64,000 nucleotides of DNA. Origin: Pseudopelagicola sp. Lineage in GTDB: Bacteria > Pseudomonadota > Alphaproteobacteria > Rhodobacterales > Rhodobacteraceae. Location: positions 1 to 64,000 of the forward strand of contig JAPHRE010000054.1 of NCBI GenBank assembly GCA_026195905.1, read 5' to 3'. Positions 16,328 to 25,383 of the stretch are shown piece by piece (position 1 is the stretch's first letter; each line of letters starts with the position of its first letter). The translations under genes were made by a program, and so were the position numbers. The notes beneath the pieces were generated by a model. It was given only the letters and a program-made list of their open reading frames with translations, had not been told where the DNA came from and ran no database searches.

Positions 16328-17550
16328 CCCAAAGCTATTGGCGTGTCATGGTGTTTGCCGTTGTTCCGGCGGTTGCGGGTATTCCTTTGTATCTGCATTT
16401 GCCGCGCTATGCCTCGACACAACTTGGCTTGGATCTCGCTGTGGTGGCCGGGCTTTTGCTATTCCTGCGGGTCTTTGATTTTGCCCAAGACCCGCTGCTG
16501 GGCAAACTTGTCGAAGCCTATCAGGCAGCTTTGCCAAAATTGGCGGCTCTGGCGTGCCTCGCGCTTGGGGCGGGGTTTGTGATGGTCTATGCGATATCGC
16601 CGCCCTTTGCGCCGCTGGCTTGGCTGGGGATGGCGCTGCTCGTGCTCTTTACCGCATTTAGCTTGGCAAATATCCTTTTTTATAGCCAAAGCATCACGAT
16701 TGCCGAACGACGGGAACACCTTCCCAAACTCGCCGCGTGGCGCGAGGTCGGCTCGATCACAGGGATCATCCTTGGCGCGGCCCTTTTGCCGATTGGCGCG
16801 TTGGTTTTTGGCGACGCTCTGGCCTATCCGTTCTTTGGCGTGGCGCTTGCGGCCCTGATACTGGTGGCTTGGATCGTATCCCGACCGCTTTGGTCCCTGC
16901 GTGCGCCCCAAACACCACGATTGAAATTCTCCGAACTTCAGCGTGCGGGCGGCGCGCGCCTGCTCTTTCTGGCGTTCGTCAATGGCCTGCCGGTGGCCAT
17001 TACCTCGACCCTGTTTTTGTTCTTCGTCGAGGACCGCCTCAAACTTCCGGGTATGGCCGGGATTTTCCTGATCCTGTTTTTTCTCGCGGCGGCGTTGTCC
17101 GTTCCGCTTTGGTCCCGGCTTATGGCGCGGGCTGGCGCGCGGCGCGCATTGCTTTGGGCAATGGGGTTGGCGATTTTGTCGTTTAGCGGCACGGTCGCCC
17201 TTCCAGAAGGCGCAGCGGTGATGTTTGCGGTGATTTGTATCGCCTCCGGCGCGGCCTTGGGGGGCGATATGGTCATCTTGCCGGCGCTCTTCTCGGCTCG
17301 CCTCGACGCGGCCGGGTTGTCGGCAACGGGGGCTTTCGGTTGGTGGGGCGCGTCGCTCAAGATCGCATTGGCCATTGCCGCCGCAACGACGCTACCGACC
17401 CTTGAATGGTCAGGCTTTCAGCCCGAAGCAGACAACACTGCGGCGGCCCTGATGACCCTGACCCTGCTCTATACCATTTTTCCATGTGTCCTGAAAATTG
17501 GCGCGGTGCTCCTCGTGCTGCGCCTTCCATCTCATGAGGTCTCGTTATGA
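16324..17550 (+). CDS. MFS transporter, GPH/MelB-type
   Basis: A 408-residue membrane protein with about twelve hydrophobic segments. 'LRVFDFAQDPLLGKLVEAY' in the second helix region is the cation-binding signature of the glycoside-pentoside-hexuronide/MelB type. It matches in position the transporter of the Rhodobacter RpoE operon. The ATG at 16324 overlaps the previous stop (ATGA). The cargo is unknown; export of an oxidised lipid product is speculation. Confidence 0.8.
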   Translation: MTQSYWRVMVFAVVPAVAGIPLYLHLPRYASTQLGLDLAVVAGLLLFLRVFDFAQDPLLGKLVEAYQAALPKLAALACLALGAGFVMVYAISPPFAPLAWLGMALLVLFTAFSLANILFYSQSITIAERREHLPKLAAWREVGSITGIILGAALLPIGALVFGDALAYPFFGVALAALILVAWIVSRPLWSLRAPQTPRLKFSELQRAGGARLLFLAFVNGLPVAITSTLFLFFVEDRLKLPGMAGIFLILFFLAAALSVPLWSRLMARAGARRALLWAMGLAILSFSGTVALPEGAAVMFAVICIASGAALGGDMVILPALFSARLDAAGLSATGAFGWWGASLKIALAIAAATTLPTLEWSGFQPEADNTAAALMTLTLLYTIFPCVLKIGAVLLVLRLPSHEVSL

Positions 17551-18101
17551 AATCGCTCTTGATCCTTCTTCTTCTGATCGTTGTCGTGCTTATCTTGGTC
17601 AAGGTCGCGATTGGATTTCATACACAGCGCCCAGCCCACTATGCGGCGACCGGGCCGAAATTCGACCTTCGCAAGCATTTGTCGGGCATGATGAAATCCG
17701 AAGGTATGATCTATGGGCCAAGAGGCCATGTCTCATCGCGTTTCGTGGCCGAGATGAACGGCACTTGGGATGGCCAAACCGGGGTTCTCACCGAGGATTT
17801 CAAATATGCCGAAAGCGATCAGTTGCAGGCCCGGCGCTGGAGCCTTGTGTTGGGGGAGAATGGCAAATTTACCGCCACGGCCCCCGATGTCATCGGCACG
17901 GCCAGAGGAGAGGTCTCGGGCGCGACGGTGCGCCTGACCTATCGGATCAAACTTCTAGAGGATGCGGGGGGGCATGTGCTTGACGTGACCGACTGGATGT
18001 ATCTGATGGAGAACGGGGTCATTATGAATCGGTCTGAAATGCGCAAGTTCGGCATCAAAGTGGCCGAGCTGATCGCTACCATTCGCCCGGTGGGTCAATG
18101 A
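17547..18101 (+). CDS. DUF3833 lipoprotein-like protein
   Basis: A 184-residue protein with an N-terminal membrane anchor (residues 3-19, almost all Leu/Val/Ile) and the DUF3833 pattern: 'FDLRKHLSGMMKSEGMIYGPRGHV', 'GVLTEDFKYA', 'YRIKLLEDAGGHVLDVTDWMYLMENGVIMNRSEMRKFGI'. DUF3833 belongs to the RpoE singlet-oxygen operon in this lineage; its function is not known. It overlaps both neighbours by four bases. Confidence 0.82.
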   Translation: MKSLLILLLLIVVVLILVKVAIGFHTQRPAHYAATGPKFDLRKHLSGMMKSEGMIYGPRGHVSSRFVAEMNGTWDGQTGVLTEDFKYAESDQLQARRWSLVLGENGKFTATAPDVIGTARGEVSGATVRLTYRIKLLEDAGGHVLDVTDWMYLMENGVIMNRSEMRKFGIKVAELIATIRPVGQ

Positions 18102-18826
18102 TGTTTCAGGGCAAAACATATTGGATCGTCGGGGCGTCCGAAGGGCTTGGCTGCGCGCTGGCTCATCTTTTGGCCGAACGTGGCGCAAAGGTCATTGTTT
18201 CGGCAAGAAACGCAGATCGCCTTGCCACGCTTGAAGCCGAGATAGATAGGGCGCGGGGCGTCGCGATGGACGTGACCGATCCCAAGTCTGTGACCAATGC
18301 CATTCAGCAGGTGGGCGAGGTCGATGGGATCGTCTATTCCGTGGGTCTTTATGATCCAATGTCGGCCGCAAACTGGGACAGCGACCGCGCCCTTGCGATG
18401 GCCGAGGCAAACTACCTTGGGGCAATGCGGGTTCTTGGGCCAACGGTCCCGGCGATGGCGGCGCGCGGCGCGGGGCATATTGTGCTTATCGGATCGCTGG
18501 CTGGATTTTCCGGCTTGCCGGGCGCGATTGGCTATGGGTCGAGCAAAGCCGCCCTGATGCATCTCGCGGAAGATATGTATGCCGACTTGCGCAACACCGG
18601 CGTGCGCGTGCAGAGGGTCAATCCCGGCTTTATCCGCACCCGCCTGACGGCAAAAAACGATTTCTCCATGCCCCAGATCATGGAGCCGGATGTCACCGCC
18701 CAAGAGGTTCTTCGCGCGATGCAGTCAGGCCGCTTTTCAACGAGCTTCCCCAAGCCCTTTGCATGGCTTTTTACTGGCTCGCGGTTTCTCCCGCGGCGCT
18801 TGTTCCTCAAGCTGATGGGGGCATAA
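18098..18826 (+). CDS. short-chain dehydrogenase
   Basis: A 242-residue classical SDR. It has 'WIVGASEGLGCALA' for NAD(P) binding, the catalytic Ser in 'LIGSLAGFSGLPG' and 'YGSSKAA' (Tyr-x-x-x-Lys). It is the last gene of the seven-gene RpoE-type operon, in the same place as RSP_1087 of Rhodobacter sphaeroides. The final helix 'PKPFAWLFTGSRFLPRRLFLKLMG' looks membrane-associating, which suits a lipid substrate. The 66-bp gap after it marks the operon end. Confidence 0.85.
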   Translation: MMFQGKTYWIVGASEGLGCALAHLLAERGAKVIVSARNADRLATLEAEIDRARGVAMDVTDPKSVTNAIQQVGEVDGIVYSVGLYDPMSAANWDSDRALAMAEANYLGAMRVLGPTVPAMAARGAGHIVLIGSLAGFSGLPGAIGYGSSKAALMHLAEDMYADLRNTGVRVQRVNPGFIRTRLTAKNDFSMPQIMEPDVTAQEVLRAMQSGRFSTSFPKPFAWLFTGSRFLPRRLFLKLMGA

Positions 18827-18892
18827 AGCGTTGCTTTGCCCTTGAGGGTTTTCTGATGTAAGGAGTGGCCTTGCGAACAGAAAGCGCGAGTC

Positions 18893-20548
18893 ATGACCCA
18901 ACATCGTTCCGAACTTCTTATGCCAGCAGGCAACCTGCGCAAGCTAAAGATGGCTGTCCTGTATGGCGCGGATGCCGTCTATCTCGGCACGCCCGATCTA
19001 AGCCTGAGAACCAAATCCGAGTTCTCGCTCGAAGACGTGATTGAAGGCGTGAAGTTTTGCCATGCGCACGGCAGGCGCGCTTACCTGACGCTCAATCTTT
19101 TCTCGCATAACAAGGATATTCCCAAGCTCGAGGAATATATTGAGACCGTCCGCAAGGTGAACCCGGATGGCGTCATTATCTCGGACCCCGGCGTGTTTCA
19201 GTATGTGCGAGAGCGCGCGCCTGAAATCCCGCTGCATGTCTCGACACAGGCCAATATCGCCTCTTGGCTCACAACCCAATTCTGGCAGGCGCAAGGCGCA
19301 GAGCTTGTGGTTCTGGCCCGAGAAGTGTCGTTCCCCGAGCTTGCTGAAATCCGCGAGAAATGCCCGGATATCAAGCTCGAGGCCTTCATCCACGGCGCCA
19401 TGTGCATGACCTATTCGGGGCGCTGCCTGCTGTCGAACTTTATGGCTGAACGCGGCGCGAACCAAGGCAACTGCGCCAACTCCTGCCGCTGGAACTACAA
19501 GTTCCACATGCGCCTCAAGGATGGCACGGTCCAAGAGTTGATCGTTGATGAGGATAACCTCAACATGTTTGAGTTTCTCCTTGAAGAGGGCGTGCGCCCC
19601 GGCGAATTCCTGCCAATTCAGGAAGACGAGCGCGGAAGCTATATCCTGAACTCCAAGGATCTCTGCCTCATGCCCAAACTTGATGACTACCTGCGCATCG
19701 GCGTCGATAGCCTCAAGGTCGAAGGGCGCGGCAAGTCGGAATATTACGCGGCCGTTGTCGCTCGTGCCTATCGTATGGCCATTGATGACTATTACGACGA
19801 TCCCGAGAACTGGAACGCCGCCGATTATATGGAAGAGCTCGAGACCGTCGGTAATCGCGGGTATACCTTGGCGTTCCATAAAGGGCGCCTGACCAATCTT
19901 GCGCATGGCTATGAACAAACACAGGCAATCGCCCAGTGGGAATATGCGGGGTATGTGACCGATGTCACGGAGGACGCTTTCCACGTCGAAGTCAAAAACA
20001 AACTTGAGCCGGGAGATGTGATTGAAATCGTCTCACCGGTCGCGCGCAACACGGTTCTTCTTCGGGCCTATGACTACGAAGTCGCCGCGACAGGCGAGCG
20101 CAAAGAGGTGGTTCACGGCAGCACCAAGACCATCATTCGCTTGCCCTTCGCGCTCTTTGAGCACGAGGAGGTCGAAGACCTTCGCGCCAATTTCCCGCCC
20201 TTTACCGTTTTGCGCAAAGAACGTGCTCTGACCGAAGAGCAATGGGCCCGCCTCAAGCTCGATAAGACCGCGCTGGCTATGGAGGTGAAAGATACGACAG
20301 GCGAAACCGCCTATCGCCGCCGCCGGGATGCTCTTGTCGAGGCGATTGATGCCGATGCCAACACGCGCCGGTTTAAGACAAACCGCGTCGGAACCGAGGG
20401 GTGTTGCGGCAAGGGATGCAACGGATGTCTCATATTTTGGCAGGATGATGCCTATGCAAAGGCGCGCGATATTCTCCTTCAGCGCAAGCAAGGAGCCATG
20501 CTTACCAAGGCAGAAGCGACCGCTTTGCGCATCCCTGCAGCGGAATAA
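18893..20548 (+). CDS. U32 family protein (TrhP/YegQ-like)
   Basis: A 551-residue 'peptidase U32' protein; the family is now known to work in RNA or ubiquinone hydroxylation rather than proteolysis. The N-terminal barrel starts 'LLMPAGNLRKLKMAVLYGADAVYLG', and the cluster-binding cysteines lie in 'GAMCMTYSGRC' and 'GNCANSCRW'. The C-terminal end adds a second Cys-rich patch, 'EGCCGKGCNGCLIF', not found in the short forms. A role like TrhP (prephenate-dependent tRNA 5-hydroxyuridine formation) is plausible. It is a single gene with its own ribosome site. Confidence 0.8.
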   Translation: MTQHRSELLMPAGNLRKLKMAVLYGADAVYLGTPDLSLRTKSEFSLEDVIEGVKFCHAHGRRAYLTLNLFSHNKDIPKLEEYIETVRKVNPDGVIISDPGVFQYVRERAPEIPLHVSTQANIASWLTTQFWQAQGAELVVLAREVSFPELAEIREKCPDIKLEAFIHGAMCMTYSGRCLLSNFMAERGANQGNCANSCRWNYKFHMRLKDGTVQELIVDEDNLNMFEFLLEEGVRPGEFLPIQEDERGSYILNSKDLCLMPKLDDYLRIGVDSLKVEGRGKSEYYAAVVARAYRMAIDDYYDDPENWNAADYMEELETVGNRGYTLAFHKGRLTNLAHGYEQTQAIAQWEYAGYVTDVTEDAFHVEVKNKLEPGDVIEIVSPVARNTVLLRAYDYEVAATGERKEVVHGSTKTIIRLPFALFEHEEVEDLRANFPPFTVLRKERALTEEQWARLKLDKTALAMEVKDTTGETAYRRRRDALVEAIDADANTRRFKTNRVGTEGCCGKGCNGCLIFWQDDAYAKARDILLQRKQGAMLTKAEATALRIPAAE

Positions 20549-20673
20549 ACTCGACAACAGAGCAAACTTCTCTACTAGAACGTTGTGTGAAGCCTCACGA
20601 ATTCGTTAGAAGGGGCTGGGGAATAAAATAAAGTATCCAAGACGACATCCCATTGGCGTGGGTGGAGGACTTA

Positions 20674-21906
20674 ATGCAAGATAACCGTTCCAGTTTTCTG
20701 GACTACGCCGAGCGCAGGTATCGTTTGGCCGGGCGCGCCTTGGTAGAAGGTGGCGATCACCCCTATTTCGTGCAAACCGATATCCTTGAGAACGCGACGG
20801 ACCGTTGGCCCGAGGGCTTCCTCAGCCTGTCTCACTATGACTACCTTGGCATGATGCATGACCCAGAGGTCGCCGCTGCCGCCAAAAACGCGATTGACCA
20901 GTTTGGGACCGGCGCTGGCGCGTCCCGCCTTGTGGGCGGCGAACGCAGTATCCATCGCCTGTTTGAGCAAGAGCTTGCAGAGTTTTTGGGCGTTGGCGGC
21001 GTGCTTTCGATTATCTCGGGGTACCTGACCAACATGTCCATCATCGGACATCTCATGGGCGGGCGTGATCTCGTGCTCGCGGACGAGTTGGCGCACAACT
21101 CGATCATCTCGGGATGCAAGGCGGCGAAATGCACCTTCCTGACCTATCCGCATAACGACCTTGATGCCTTGGAGCGGTTGCTTGAAGAAAAGCGCGCCGA
21201 GTTTGGCCGCGTTCTGATTGCGACGGATGGCCTGTTTTCGATGGACGGCGATGTCACGGACCTGCCCAAACTTCTGGACATCAAAGATCGTCATGATGCT
21301 TGGCTGCTTCTGGATGAGGCGCATTCTTATGGCGTGCTTGGTGAAACCGGGCGTGGCCTTTCCGAGCATTTTGGCGTTGATCCGCGACGGGTTGAAATTG
21401 CGGTTGGCACGTTGTCCAAAAGTTTTGGCGCTTCGGGCGGCTTTATTGCCGCCGATGCGGCCATCGTCGAATGGCTGAGCTTTACCATGCCGGGGTTTGT
21501 CTATTCTGTTGGGCTTGCGCCATCAACGGTGGCATCTGCGCGCGCGGCTCTAAGCCTGCTCAAACGTGAACCGCAACGTGTGACCCGGTTGCGTGAAAAC
21601 TCTCGCATGTTCCTTGAAATAGCCCAGGCGGCGGGTTTGGATACCGGCGATGCCATTGGCGAGGCTGTGATCCCAATCCTGTTTGATGGCCCGGAAGAAT
21701 GCGTTTTCGTGGCCGGGGCACTTATGGAGCAGGGCATCTATGCCCCGCCCGTGGTTCATGTCGGCATTCCCAAAGACGCCCCGCGTGTGCGCTGCTTCCT
21801 CTCGGCCAAGCATGACCGAAAAGACTTTGAGCGCACGGTGCAGGCCATCGTGAAGGCGCGCGAGGCTTTTCGAGCGATACCGCAAGAAGGGCTGCGTGCG
21901 AGCTAA
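20674..21906 (+). CDS. serine-palmitoyltransferase-like alpha-oxoamine synthase
   Basis: A 410-residue PLP enzyme of the alpha-oxoamine synthase family (serine palmitoyltransferase, AONS, KBL). It shows 'GTGAGASRLVGGERSIH', 'LLLDEAHSYGVLG' (PLP Asp and stacking His) and the Schiff-base Lys249 in 'GTLSKSFGASGG'. The ATG at 20674 is chosen because GGAGGA ends 4 bases upstream. The ketosphinganine-reductase-like gene in the same operon makes serine palmitoyltransferase more likely than biotin synthesis, since no bio genes are near. It would condense serine with an acyl-CoA or acyl-ACP at the inner membrane. Confidence 0.8.
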   Translation: MQDNRSSFLDYAERRYRLAGRALVEGGDHPYFVQTDILENATDRWPEGFLSLSHYDYLGMMHDPEVAAAAKNAIDQFGTGAGASRLVGGERSIHRLFEQELAEFLGVGGVLSIISGYLTNMSIIGHLMGGRDLVLADELAHNSIISGCKAAKCTFLTYPHNDLDALERLLEEKRAEFGRVLIATDGLFSMDGDVTDLPKLLDIKDRHDAWLLLDEAHSYGVLGETGRGLSEHFGVDPRRVEIAVGTLSKSFGASGGFIAADAAIVEWLSFTMPGFVYSVGLAPSTVASARAALSLLKREPQRVTRLRENSRMFLEIAQAAGLDTGDAIGEAVIPILFDGPEECVFVAGALMEQGIYAPPVVHVGIPKDAPRVRCFLSAKHDRKDFERTVQAIVKAREAFRAIPQEGLRAS

Positions 21907-21911
21907 CCCAG

Positions 21912-22550
21912 ATGACAGTTTCGGTTCTTTCTCCTTCTTGGCTGTTTCGGCGGGCGCTTCTGATCGGGGGTGTCTTGATGGCCTTCGTTCTTGCACCTGC
22001 TGAGGTCACGGGCGAACCCAAGCTAAAGGTGGTCGAAACCATCGAAACCAAGCGTTTGCCCCTTGTGCATGCAGATTGGCCACGACCGAAGGATCCGGGG
22101 CAGGTGTTCTTTATCCAGCGGTCGATGAACCGCAACACGGTCGTGTATCGGGCGCGGTATGGTGAGGATGGCAAAATCCTCTCAAATCGTCCCCTGAGCG
22201 CCTATTGGCGGCGCTACGCAGAGCAAGGCCAAACGCGCAAGCTCAAGGTGGTTGAGAAACTTTTTGCATACGGGATTTCCGCGCGGAAATCTCAAACAGA
22301 GCAAGGTTGGATCGCACGGTTTGCGGCTCTGTCCAATCTTGCACCAGTATTGCGCCAAGAGGCGCCATTTAAGGCCGCGCTATGGGCGCAAATCAATGGC
22401 CGGGAGTATCGTATGATCTACGGCTACCTCGATCTTGATGAAACTGGGATGGTTCCCAAAGTCGTTCGCCTTCGGCTCTTTACATTCGATCCCAAAAAGG
22501 ATGCATACGTGACGCACATGATTTCCGTTTCCGGTGGAGACATTCAATAA
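21912..22550 (+). CDS. DUF4833-like exported protein
   Basis: A 212-residue protein with an N-terminal signal or anchor (residues ~12-30). The mature part shows 'FFIQRSMNRNTVVYRARY', 'LSAYWRRYAEQGQTRKLKVVEK', 'AYGISA' and 'MIYGYLDLDE', which I read as DUF4833. The function is unknown; position between a serine-palmitoyltransferase-like gene and an inositol-phosphate synthase suggests a periplasmic job in making or moving a lipid. The stop overlaps the next ATG by one base (TAATG). Confidence 0.68.
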   Translation: MTVSVLSPSWLFRRALLIGGVLMAFVLAPAEVTGEPKLKVVETIETKRLPLVHADWPRPKDPGQVFFIQRSMNRNTVVYRARYGEDGKILSNRPLSAYWRRYAEQGQTRKLKVVEKLFAYGISARKSQTEQGWIARFAALSNLAPVLRQEAPFKAALWAQINGREYRMIYGYLDLDETGMVPKVVRLRLFTFDPKKDAYVTHMISVSGGDIQ

Positions 22551-23662
22551 TGACCGCTCAGAATTCAAACACCATCCGCACCGCGATCGTCGGCGTCGGC
22601 AATTGCGCAAGCTCGCTTATTCAAGGCGTGAGCTATTGCCGCGTTAAGGGAAAGGATGCCGTCGGCGTCAGCTTCCCGGACCTCGCAGGATATACCCCGG
22701 CAGACGTGGAGCTTGTCGCGGGCTTTGACGTGGATGCGCGCAAGGTCGGACGCACACTCGGCGAGGCCGCGATGGCGTTGCCCAACTGCACCGAGCGATT
22801 TCATACCGAGCTTTCGGATCAGACAGCTCTGGTGCATCGTGGCCCGGACCTTGATGGTGTGGCCGCGCATATGCTTTCGCGCCCCGAAGACCGGAGCTTC
22901 CGGCTCTCGGATGTCGCGCCGCTCGGCAGGGACGAGATTGTGTCCATTCTAAAGGAAACCGGCACGGAAGTGATGATCATTTTCCTGCCCGTTGGATCGC
23001 AAAAAGCGGTTGAATTCTATGTGGAATGCGCTCTGGAAGCGGGCATTTCGATCGTGAACGGTATTCCGGTTTTCATTGCATCCAATCCGGTTTGGGCAAA
23101 GAAATTCGAAGATGCGGGCATCCCGTGTCTCGGAGACGATTTCAAAGCCCAGCTTGGCGCGACGATTGTGCACCGCACCCTCGCCAACCTCGCTGAAATG
23201 CGCGGCGTCGAGATTGACCGCACCTATCAACTCAACGTCGGCGGTAACACGGACTTCCTCAATATGTCCGAACAAGCCCGCCTCGTGAGCAAACGCGAGA
23301 GCAAGACCGAAGCGGTGCAGGCCGTGATGGATCAACGTCTCGCAGATGATGATATCCGCATCGGACCCTCCGATTACATCCCGTGGCTGAACGACCGCAA
23401 AGTCGCCTATGTGCGCCTTGAGGGGCGCCTGTTCGGCGGTGCGCGCACGAATATCGAATTGCGTCTCGATGTCGAAGATAGCCCCAACGCGGCGGCTGAG
23501 GCACTGACGGCCATCCGCTGTGCGCGTATCGCACGTGATCGGGGTCTCGCGGGCGCGGTGAATGCCGCAAGCGCCTTCCTGTTCAAACATCCGCCCGAGC
23601 AGATCGAAGACACCGACGCGCATGATCTTGTGCTGAAATTCGCCGCTGGCGAAGCGGTCTAA
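22550..23662 (+). CDS. ino1: inositol-3-phosphate synthase
   Basis: A 370-residue NAD-dependent enzyme that turns glucose-6-phosphate into myo-inositol-3-phosphate. 'AIVGVGNCASSLIQGVSYC' at the N-terminus is nearly the Mycobacterium Ino1 NAD motif, and 'LNVGGNTDFLNM' and 'IRIGPSDYIPWLNDRKVAYVRLEG' are the catalytic-domain signatures. Its place in a sphingolipid-like operon implies that the inositol goes into a lipid head group rather than a free osmolyte. Very few proteobacteria use inositol lipids. Confidence 0.92.
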   Translation: MTAQNSNTIRTAIVGVGNCASSLIQGVSYCRVKGKDAVGVSFPDLAGYTPADVELVAGFDVDARKVGRTLGEAAMALPNCTERFHTELSDQTALVHRGPDLDGVAAHMLSRPEDRSFRLSDVAPLGRDEIVSILKETGTEVMIIFLPVGSQKAVEFYVECALEAGISIVNGIPVFIASNPVWAKKFEDAGIPCLGDDFKAQLGATIVHRTLANLAEMRGVEIDRTYQLNVGGNTDFLNMSEQARLVSKRESKTEAVQAVMDQRLADDDIRIGPSDYIPWLNDRKVAYVRLEGRLFGGARTNIELRLDVEDSPNAAAEALTAIRCARIARDRGLAGAVNAASAFLFKHPPEQIEDTDAHDLVLKFAAGEAV

Positions 23663-23667
23663 CCTGC

Positions 23668-24462
23668 ATGCCCGTCGCTTTTGTGACTGGCGGGTCAAGT
23701 GGCATCGGCCTTGCCGTTGCCCGAAATCTTGCGGCAAAGGGCTATGACCTTGCGTTGTTTGCCCGTGGCGATACGGGCCTTGCCGATGCGAAACAGGCGA
23801 TACTGGCCGGAAACTATTCTGGCCGGGTCGATGTCTGGCCCGTCGATGTCAGCGACCGGGACGCGCTACAAACGGCTGTGAGCGGCGCGATCGAGCGTCT
23901 TGGCGTTCCCGACATGGCCATCGCAAGCGCCGGGATCGCAGAGCCGGGCTTGTTTGCCGAGCAAAGCGCGGACCTGCATGAACGCCACATGGCGGTTAAC
24001 TATTTCGGCGCACATCATTTTGTGCAGGCATTGACCGGACCGATGGCCAAGGCCGGTGGCGGCAGGATCGGTTTGATCGCTTCGGGCGCGGCGTTCTTTG
24101 GCATCTATGGCTATAGCGCCTACGCGCCTTCGAAATTTGCCCTACGCGGCCTGGCGGAAGTGTTGCGGATCGAACTTGCCCCGCTCGGGGTTTCGGTCAC
24201 GCTCTGCTACCCCCCGGATACGGATACACCGCAGCTTGAAGTGGAAAAGCGCACCAAGCCGCGCGCCACCCAAATCATTACAGAAGGCGGCGGGCTTTGG
24301 AACGCCGAGGATGTCGCGGAGCGGCTCTTGCGGGGGATGGAACGCAAGGCCTTTACCGTCGCACCCGGATGGCAAATGAAAATTCTGCTCTACTTCGGAA
24401 GCCTCCTCGCGCCGCTCTTGCGATGGCATCAGCACCGAATTGTGCGAAAGGTTGGAAAATGA
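23668..24462 (+). CDS. 3-ketodihydrosphingosine reductase-like SDR
   Basis: A 264-residue classical SDR with 'FVTGGSSGIGLAVA', the catalytic Ser in 'IASGAAFFGIYGYSAYAPSK' (Tyr-x-x-x-Lys) and, diagnostic for this family, 'CYPPDTDTPQLEVEKRTKP', which parallels the substrate loop of eukaryotic KDSR. The C-terminal hydrophobic segment (residues ~240-255) suggests membrane association. It would reduce the 3-keto group made by the alpha-oxoamine synthase. It starts 5 bases after ino1 and overlaps the next gene (ATGA). Confidence 0.87.
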   Translation: MPVAFVTGGSSGIGLAVARNLAAKGYDLALFARGDTGLADAKQAILAGNYSGRVDVWPVDVSDRDALQTAVSGAIERLGVPDMAIASAGIAEPGLFAEQSADLHERHMAVNYFGAHHFVQALTGPMAKAGGGRIGLIASGAAFFGIYGYSAYAPSKFALRGLAEVLRIELAPLGVSVTLCYPPDTDTPQLEVEKRTKPRATQIITEGGGLWNAEDVAERLLRGMERKAFTVAPGWQMKILLYFGSLLAPLLRWHQHRIVRKVGK

Positions 24463-25343
24463 CCGGCGTGAATGTGGTGCAATTGGCATGGGTCGCCGTG
24501 GCCTTGCTTGCGAGTGGCCTGCTCTTGCTTGGCGGGTTGATGCTGACGCCGCGCGGGCGCCCCTTGGCAAAATCTCTCGCCGGGTCCGCCGCGAGCATGG
24601 TGTTGACGATGGCCGTGTTATTCGGGGCTTTCCTTGGCGGGCCTTGGACGCTCGGGGCTTTTCTACTGCTGCTGGCGGCGCGGGTCGGGTATGAAGCGGG
24701 CGAGGTGCGCCTCGGTGCGGGCAAAGGAATTTGGGTCGCTGTTGCAAGCCTCGGCACGCTGGCTCTCGCGATGAGCGGCCTGATGGCGGTTGTATTGCTT
24801 GCGGGCCTTTGGATGGTGCTATTGGGGCGCTATATCGGCCTGCCGTGGCAGGGCGATACCCGCTTCAAAAAGCTTACCGAATTGGCCCTCTTCCCGGTCC
24901 TGCCTCTCGCTCTCTTGTCCTTTGGGGCGATGGATGAAGGGCTGCGCCCGATCATGCTTGTTGCCTATATCCTGATCGAGACCTTCGATAGCTACGCGCT
25001 GGTTGTCGGGAAACTTTTTGGCAAGCGCCCCGCGTTCCCGGTTCTAAGCCCACGCAAGACCATTGAAGGGCTGTTGGGCGGGGCGGTTTTCCTTGTCCTG
25101 ACGGTCGTCGTCGTTGCCGCAGTGATGGACGCCTCGATCCTTTTCGCGACGGCGCTCGCATTGCTGGCCGGAATACTCGGCCTTGCCGGGGATCTTGCCG
25201 CATCCCGCCTCAAACGGCGCGGTGGGGTCAAGGATTTCCCCGTGGTCTTGGGTCATCAAGGCGGGGCGTTGGATATTTTCGATAGCTGGATTGCCGCCGG
25301 TGCCGGGATTTCTCTGGTGATTGTTCTGGCCGGGCTGACATGA
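24459..25343 (+). CDS. CdsA-like phosphatidate cytidylyltransferase, divergent
   Basis: A 294-residue polytopic membrane protein. The C-terminal half carries the CDP-diglyceride synthetase signature in altered form: 'GDLAASRLKRRGGVKDFP' matches S-x-L-K-R-x4-K-D, but the end reads 'LGHQGGALDIFDS' where the family has PGHGG-x-LDR-x-DS. The metal-binding Asp residues remain. It would activate a phosphorylated lipid with CTP, perhaps a (dihydro)sphingosine- or ceramide-type phosphate, or make CDP-DAG for inositol transfer. The ATG at 24459 overlaps the SDR stop. Confidence 0.8.
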   Translation: MTGVNVVQLAWVAVALLASGLLLLGGLMLTPRGRPLAKSLAGSAASMVLTMAVLFGAFLGGPWTLGAFLLLLAARVGYEAGEVRLGAGKGIWVAVASLGTLALAMSGLMAVVLLAGLWMVLLGRYIGLPWQGDTRFKKLTELALFPVLPLALLSFGAMDEGLRPIMLVAYILIETFDSYALVVGKLFGKRPAFPVLSPRKTIEGLLGGAVFLVLTVVVVAAVMDASILFATALALLAGILGLAGDLAASRLKRRGGVKDFPVVLGHQGGALDIFDSWIAAGAGISLVIVLAGLT

Positions 25344-25383
25344 TTTCCTTGCGTCCCTTTGCAGGCCCGTCAACAATCGCGTC

